From an uncultured Clostridium sp. (GTDB lineage: Bacteria; Bacillota; Clostridia; Clostridiales; Clostridiaceae): a stretch of 27,591 nucleotides of DNA. Under the pieces are notes generated by a model. It was not told where the DNA came from, searched no databases, and was given only the letters and a program-made list of their open reading frames with translations. Every line of letters starts with the position of its first letter. Position 1 is the first letter of the stretch. The position numbers and the translations under genes were made by a program. Where the stretch lies: contig CALBDU010000055.1 of assembly GCA_937927335.1 (NCBI GenBank), forward strand, positions 1-27,591, given 5' to 3'. Below, piece by piece: positions 24,255-27,591 of this stretch.

Positions 24255-24791
24255 TTATAAATTATCAATAATTCCTTCAAAATCCAAGCTCTTATTATCA
24301 ATTACAAGCTTATTATACATATCTATATTTCCTAATAATTCAATCATATTTTTTTTAAGACTATCACCCTTGTTTTTGAATTGTACTGTTCCTAATGGTT
24401 TAAACGGTAGAATATCTAATTCTAACTCATCAAAATCGTACTTTGAGTTAATAAATATTTTTCTACATAAATGCCCGTCTTGTTCATATTTGTAAATTAA
24501 ATCATGTAATTCCTTATTCTCTTTTCTATTTTGATATATTAAAATTAAATTTATATTGTAAATAAGAATATCGTCATCATACCAGTTTTGGAAACATAGT
24601 ATTCTATTGTGATATGATTCAATTATTTCATTTGAAATATTATTTTCAACTAAAATATACATCTCTGTAGCTTTCTCGTTTACATAAACATTTTCAAAAT
24701 CAAACTTAATTTTTTCATCATTATAACTCATATGAAATTCTTTTTTTATATATCTGTTACTAATTAGTATTTCCTTGATTTTTTCCAGCAT
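24255..24791 (-). CDS. Middle component of an ABC three-component system
   Basis: The protein has 178 residues if it starts at ATG 24789-24791 (MLEKIKEIL). Upstream in-frame TTG and GTG codons, with the AAGGAAGGG site 9 to 12 nt ahead, are alternatives. It overlaps the nuclease gene by 32 bp, so the two are translationally coupled. Visible features are a mixed helix-strand fold (MYILVENNIS, NINLILIYQ), then GHLCRKIFINSKYD, a Cys-Arg-Lys-hydrophobic pattern like those in ABC-3C middle proteins, and an acidic DELELDILPFKPL. There is no catalytic motif. I infer an adaptor between the ATPase and the nuclease from position and size; family assignment needs profile searching. Confidence 0.65.
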   Translation of the reverse strand: MLEKIKEILISNRYIKKEFHMSYNDEKIKFDFENVYVNEKATEMYILVENNISNEIIESYHNRILCFQNWYDDDILIYNINLILIYQNRKENKELHDLIYKYEQDGHLCRKIFINSKYDFDELELDILPFKPLGTVQFKNKGDSLKKNMIELLGNIDMYNKLVIDNKSLDFEGIIDNL

Positions 24792-26364
24792 CAACTTCAA
24801 CACACCCTTCCTTGAAAATTGATTCAATTTTATCGAAATTATCTGGCTCATCCTCTACTAAACAATTCATACAATCAATTCTATAACACTTATTTACATT
24901 TGGCTTGTCTATAATTACCTGCTTTGATTCATCTGGTTTAAGTACTTCTAAATCATAAATACCTTTGGATTTTACTTTTCCAAAATACCAAATTTCAGGC
25001 CTTATATTACTTTTATTTATTCTCAATAAATTTCGGTTATGTGCTGAGAGGGGATAAGAATATGGTTTGGGGAATAAAATTATATTCCTCTTATCATCAG
25101 GATTTCTGAATAACCAAAATTCATTAGTTATTGAAAACCAGTCATCAAAATTTATTTTGTACCCTGGATTTTTATCTCGATAATAATAAATAAATTTCAT
25201 AGCTCTATTAATAAAATTTAAAATTTGTTTTTCATTAATCAAAAATAATTCATACTCTTTTTCAACTTTATATGTTTCATAAATACTATATTCACAAAAG
25301 TCATCTTGAGTAATTGTATTTAAAAATGAGAACCTATATCTTTTATTAGAAAAATATTTCTTAATATTTTCATTAATAACAAAGGCAATTAATTCATATT
25401 TTTTAACAACTTGCTTTGCCTCTATTTCACCAAGAGATTCTAAATTTTCTTCAATTAAGTTTAAAATCTGTAATGTTGTATCTCTAATATTGTTAATGAT
25501 ACTTTGATAGAAAGTTTCTTCTTCATAATTGATTAATTGCATAACTCTAATTTCAATATCACTTAATCTTATTTTTACTCTCTCTTTTCTTCTTTTTTTC
25601 TTTTGCCATGAATTTATTATATAATCTATATATAACGAATATAATATATCACCTTTATTTGTTAAATAATTATTAAAATCATTTGGATATTTTTGGATTA
25701 ATTTTTCTTTTATTAATTCTATTAAAGCTTGTCTTTCATTAGTCCATTTTACTTTAGACACACCATCTACGAACTCATTTATTCTATCTTGATTACTCGA
25801 TTGTCCAATTATTTTTTTTACTCGTGCATTTAATGAATTCCCTTTTTTAGTCTTCCTTTTTGGAGTACTCTGTTGTGTAGTCGCTGATTCCTCTATTGCA
25901 GTATTTGTTGCCATAAAGTCTTCAATTGAGTTTTTTAAAAACTCTCTAATTCTTTCAGATGACCAAACCTCTTCGTTTTTATTATAATAAAATAGTGCAC
26001 ATTTAAAATCACTATTATTGGTGTTCAGAGATTTATATTTTAGGTAAGCATAATATAAAAGTAGAATTGCTTCTTTGTCCTTAAATTCATCAGATTGAGA
26101 ATGATATTTTATTTGGGCAATTCTAAAGTATTGCTTTGTATCAAAAATAAAACTTTTAGCATAATCTTCTACCATTTCAACTTCATATTCAGCATCTACG
26201 TCAACCATATTATCTCCAAACATATCTTCTGTAGTATTTTGATTGAGCATATCATATAGCATTAAGTCAAATTGGTAAAGATAGCCCCATATTGTATAAT
26301 CTGCTTTTCTTTTTTCTTCCCCCTTATCTAATTCAAATAGAATATCAACATCATTAATGCACAT
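24760..26364 (-). CDS. PD-(D/E)XK-type nuclease fused to an ABC-3C C-terminal domain (effector)
   Basis: This is a 534-residue protein. The N-terminal 130 residues fit the DUF4297/Cap4-like dsDNA endonuclease fold: IWGYLYQFDLMLYDML (25-40), then VEMVED (62-67, acidic Glu66-Asp67), then a strand with Gln84-x-Lys86 (IAQIKY), and CALFYYNK. This gives the E...QxK catalytic pattern. A lysine-rich linker (about 168-175) leads to a long helical C-terminal region containing WYFGKVKSKGIYDLEVL and a cysteine pair in RIDCMNCLVED. In ABC-3C systems this type of N-terminal effector plus C-terminal domain is encoded beside a middle protein and an ABC ATPase, as here. The predicted role is cleaving foreign or host DNA on activation. 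The ATG has GGGAAAGGG upstream. Confidence 0.75.
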   Translation of the reverse strand: MCINDVDILFELDKGEEKRKADYTIWGYLYQFDLMLYDMLNQNTTEDMFGDNMVDVDAEYEVEMVEDYAKSFIFDTKQYFRIAQIKYHSQSDEFKDKEAILLLYYAYLKYKSLNTNNSDFKCALFYYNKNEEVWSSERIREFLKNSIEDFMATNTAIEESATTQQSTPKRKTKKGNSLNARVKKIIGQSSNQDRINEFVDGVSKVKWTNERQALIELIKEKLIQKYPNDFNNYLTNKGDILYSLYIDYIINSWQKKKRRKERVKIRLSDIEIRVMQLINYEEETFYQSIINNIRDTTLQILNLIEENLESLGEIEAKQVVKKYELIAFVINENIKKYFSNKRYRFSFLNTITQDDFCEYSIYETYKVEKEYELFLINEKQILNFINRAMKFIYYYRDKNPGYKINFDDWFSITNEFWLFRNPDDKRNIILFPKPYSYPLSAHNRNLLRINKSNIRPEIWYFGKVKSKGIYDLEVLKPDESKQVIIDKPNVNKCYRIDCMNCLVEDEPDNFDKIESIFKEGCVEVDAGKNQGNTN

Positions 26365-26627
26365 AACTATCCCTTTCCCTTATAAATTAAAAAAAATCTT
26401 TGATATATGAAAAATCTATAAGTTAATATTTATTGCTTGCTGTTTATAATCAAATAATGATTGTCAATATATTATGGTATAATTTTCTAACTTAGTAATG
26501 ATAATCCTTACATCACATAATTATACACCATTTTTCCAAACACTTCTATATTTCTATTTTTCTGTATATTAAATTACAAAGTTTTTATTCTAACTAAAAA
26601 AAGGTCACGATTTTGTGACCTTTTTTA
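26365..26627. other. Intergenic region upstream of the ABC-3C-like operon
   Basis: This 263-bp, very AT-rich stretch must hold the operon's promoter. A consensus TTGACA (26462-26467, minus strand) lacks a well-spaced -10. On the plus strand, TGGTATAAT (26475-26483) is an extended -10 pointing at the terminator at 26597-26626. Confidence 0.5.
26597..26626. terminator. Terminator of the acidic coiled-coil protein gene, symmetric
   Basis: GGTCAC (26603-26608) pairs with GTGACC (26615-26620) around GATTTT, with A6 before and T6 after extending the stem. It lies directly after the stop codon at 26628 and works in both directions. Confidence 0.85.
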
Positions 26628-27443
26628 TTATTTATGTATTTTATATTCTTTCCATAATAGCTCTACAAAATTGGTAGCGTTTGTACGATTAAAATATTTA
26701 CCTTCATAAAAAAATGCTGGCTTATATTTTTTTGTTTCATCTCTGTAAAAGACTGTTTCTATATATTCTTTCCTTAATTTCTGATTTGTGCATTTTTTAA
26801 ATTCTTCATCATTTAAAATATACTGCTTAAATTCAATTTTTAATTTTTCATTTTTCGTTCTAAGTTCTTCTTCTAATTTTTCTTCTTTTAATCGCATTTC
26901 TTCTTGTTTGCTGTCAATTATAAAACGATAATTTTCAATTAATTCATGTAATTTTTCTTTTGCTGTAACAATGCCTAAAGTTTTACACCAATCATCTGCT
27001 TCAAAAATAGAAATAAGATGTCCTTCATATAAAGAAAAAATACAAAGAGCATTGGGTTTAGAAAAATCTTCTTCTTCCATCCTTTTATTGTAAATATCAA
27101 CATCTTCAGATATCATAGTGTAAATTTCTTTATTATAATTATATTTGAAATTATGTTCATCTCCTTCATCATCATCATCATCTTCTTCTTCTTCTTGTCT
27201 ATATTTATATCCATATTCATCATTAAATAATTCTTCATTTATAAGATAGTCATCTTTGTCGTAATAATCATATGTAAAGAATACACTTTTTAAATTATTA
27301 ACTTTAACAAAAGTTATTAATTCCTCAATAGTGTTTGTTTCTAAAAAAATCGGTTCGGTTGATGTTATTCCTTCTCCAAAAACACTAAAGCAATTTATTC
27401 CTTCATTTGAGAATTTTTCTTTTAAATATTGTACTGAGAACAT
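26628..27443 (-). CDS. Hypothetical acidic coiled-coil protein (271 aa)
   Basis: I do not recognise the family. Residues 1-75 look like a globular alpha/beta domain (IEELITFVKVNNLKSVFFTYDYY). A very acidic run of Glu and Asp follows at about 82-95. A second domain contains ALCIFSLYEGHLISIFEADDWCKTLG (about 133-158), leading to a charged coiled coil (about 180-205). The last 60 residues are aromatic-rich (KPAFFYEGKYFNRTNATNFVELLW). There is no signal peptide or membrane segment. The ATG follows GGGGGG seven nt upstream. It sits upstream of the ABC-3C-like operon on the same strand, but its own terminator separates it. An inverted repeat covers its promoter. Confidence 0.75.
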   Translation of the reverse strand: MFSVQYLKEKFSNEGINCFSVFGEGITSTEPIFLETNTIEELITFVKVNNLKSVFFTYDYYDKDDYLINEELFNDEYGYKYRQEEEEDDDDDEGDEHNFKYNYNKEIYTMISEDVDIYNKRMEEEDFSKPNALCIFSLYEGHLISIFEADDWCKTLGIVTAKEKLHELIENYRFIIDSKQEEMRLKEEKLEEELRTKNEKLKIEFKQYILNDEEFKKCTNQKLRKEYIETVFYRDETKKYKPAFFYEGKYFNRTNATNFVELLWKEYKIHK

Positions 27444-27465
27444 GATGATACCCCCCTATGTAATT

Positions 27466-27497
27466 ATTATACCTAAATATGGACATAATTTGGGTAT
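27466..27497 (-). promoter_or_regulatory. Promoter with overlapping inverted-repeat operator for the acidic protein
   Basis: ATACCTAAAT (27469-27478) and ATTTGGGTAT (27488-27497) form a 10-bp inverted repeat with one mismatch and a 9-bp spacer. On the minus strand it overlaps TATAAT (27466-27471) and the spacer to the -35 region; no good -35 is present. The layout suggests repressor binding, unproven. Confidence 0.45.
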
Positions 27498-27532
27498 GAC
27501 TTAATTATACTACATTAAATTTCAAAGCTTAA

Positions 27533-27591
27533 GATATGACCCTACTCCAATTTGATGGACACTAAGAATCCCTATATAATAAAAGTAAGGG
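27533..27591 (+). mobile_element. Possible left end of an IS3-family insertion sequence (partial)
   Basis: TGACCCTACTCCAATTTGAT followed by GGACAC (27537-27562) looks like the terminal TGACCC...CAA...TTGGACAC pattern common at IS3/IS150-type ends. The next bases (to AAAAGTAAGGG) look like the leader of an OrfA ribosome binding site. No transposase lies inside the window, so this rests on recall of terminal patterns only. Confidence 0.25.

Noticed and set aside
27163..27200. Tandem microsatellite (cat/ctt triplets) as a phase-variation tract
   Set aside because: The triplets encode the acidic Glu/Asp run in frame; changes by whole triplets would not switch the gene off.
1..27591. CRISPR arrays, tRNA and rRNA genes
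   Set aside because: Reading through found no regularly spaced repeats of 20-40 bp with spacers, no rRNA signature stretches, and no cloverleaf with a GTTCGANNC arm.

Overview
The window looks like the chromosome of an anaerobic, endospore-forming Clostridium-type Firmicute. The reasons are low G+C, strong AGGAGG-type ribosome binding sites, several TTG starts, a Spo0E-like phosphatase, a SpoVB-type flippase, an FprA flavodiiron protein, a rubrerythrin-like protein and a HelD motor.

Region 1 (1-20.1 kb) is ordinary core genome, mostly on the minus strand. In order it holds: the start of glpX; a tiny Spo0E-like gene meeting an iron-sulfur flavoprotein gene end to end; arginase (rocF); FprA; HelD; a small CC-motif protein; a tightly overlapping trio (degenerate methyltransferase-like, B12-type radical SAM/DUF4080, peptide deformylase); a zinc-dependent phospholipase C-like protein; a membrane-anchored PQQ-dehydrogenase-like propeller; a zinc-ribbon/ferritin-like protein; two convergent lipid-linked oligosaccharide flippases; and an operon of an FtsA-like ATPase with a large C-terminal extension, an M20 amidohydrolase, an RluA-type pseudouridine synthase and one of the flippases.

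Region 2 (20.2-21.5 kb) is a breakpoint. A UvrD-family helicase gene keeps only its C-terminal part and is cut just upstream of motif II (DEFQD). Beyond the cut, base composition falls sharply and three direct copies of TGTAGAAA appear, which suggests the end of an inserted element.

Region 3 (21.7-27.6 kb) is accessory DNA on the minus strand. Three tightly packed genes (PD-(D/E)XK-type nuclease fusion, small middle protein, Rad50-like ABC ATPase with a CPLC zinc hook) have the layout of an ABC three-component (ABC-3C) conflict system. I infer that the ATPase and middle protein control the nuclease against invading DNA. Upstream lies an acidic coiled-coil protein of unknown function with its own terminator and an inverted repeat over its promoter. 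The right edge resembles the end of an IS3-family insertion sequence.
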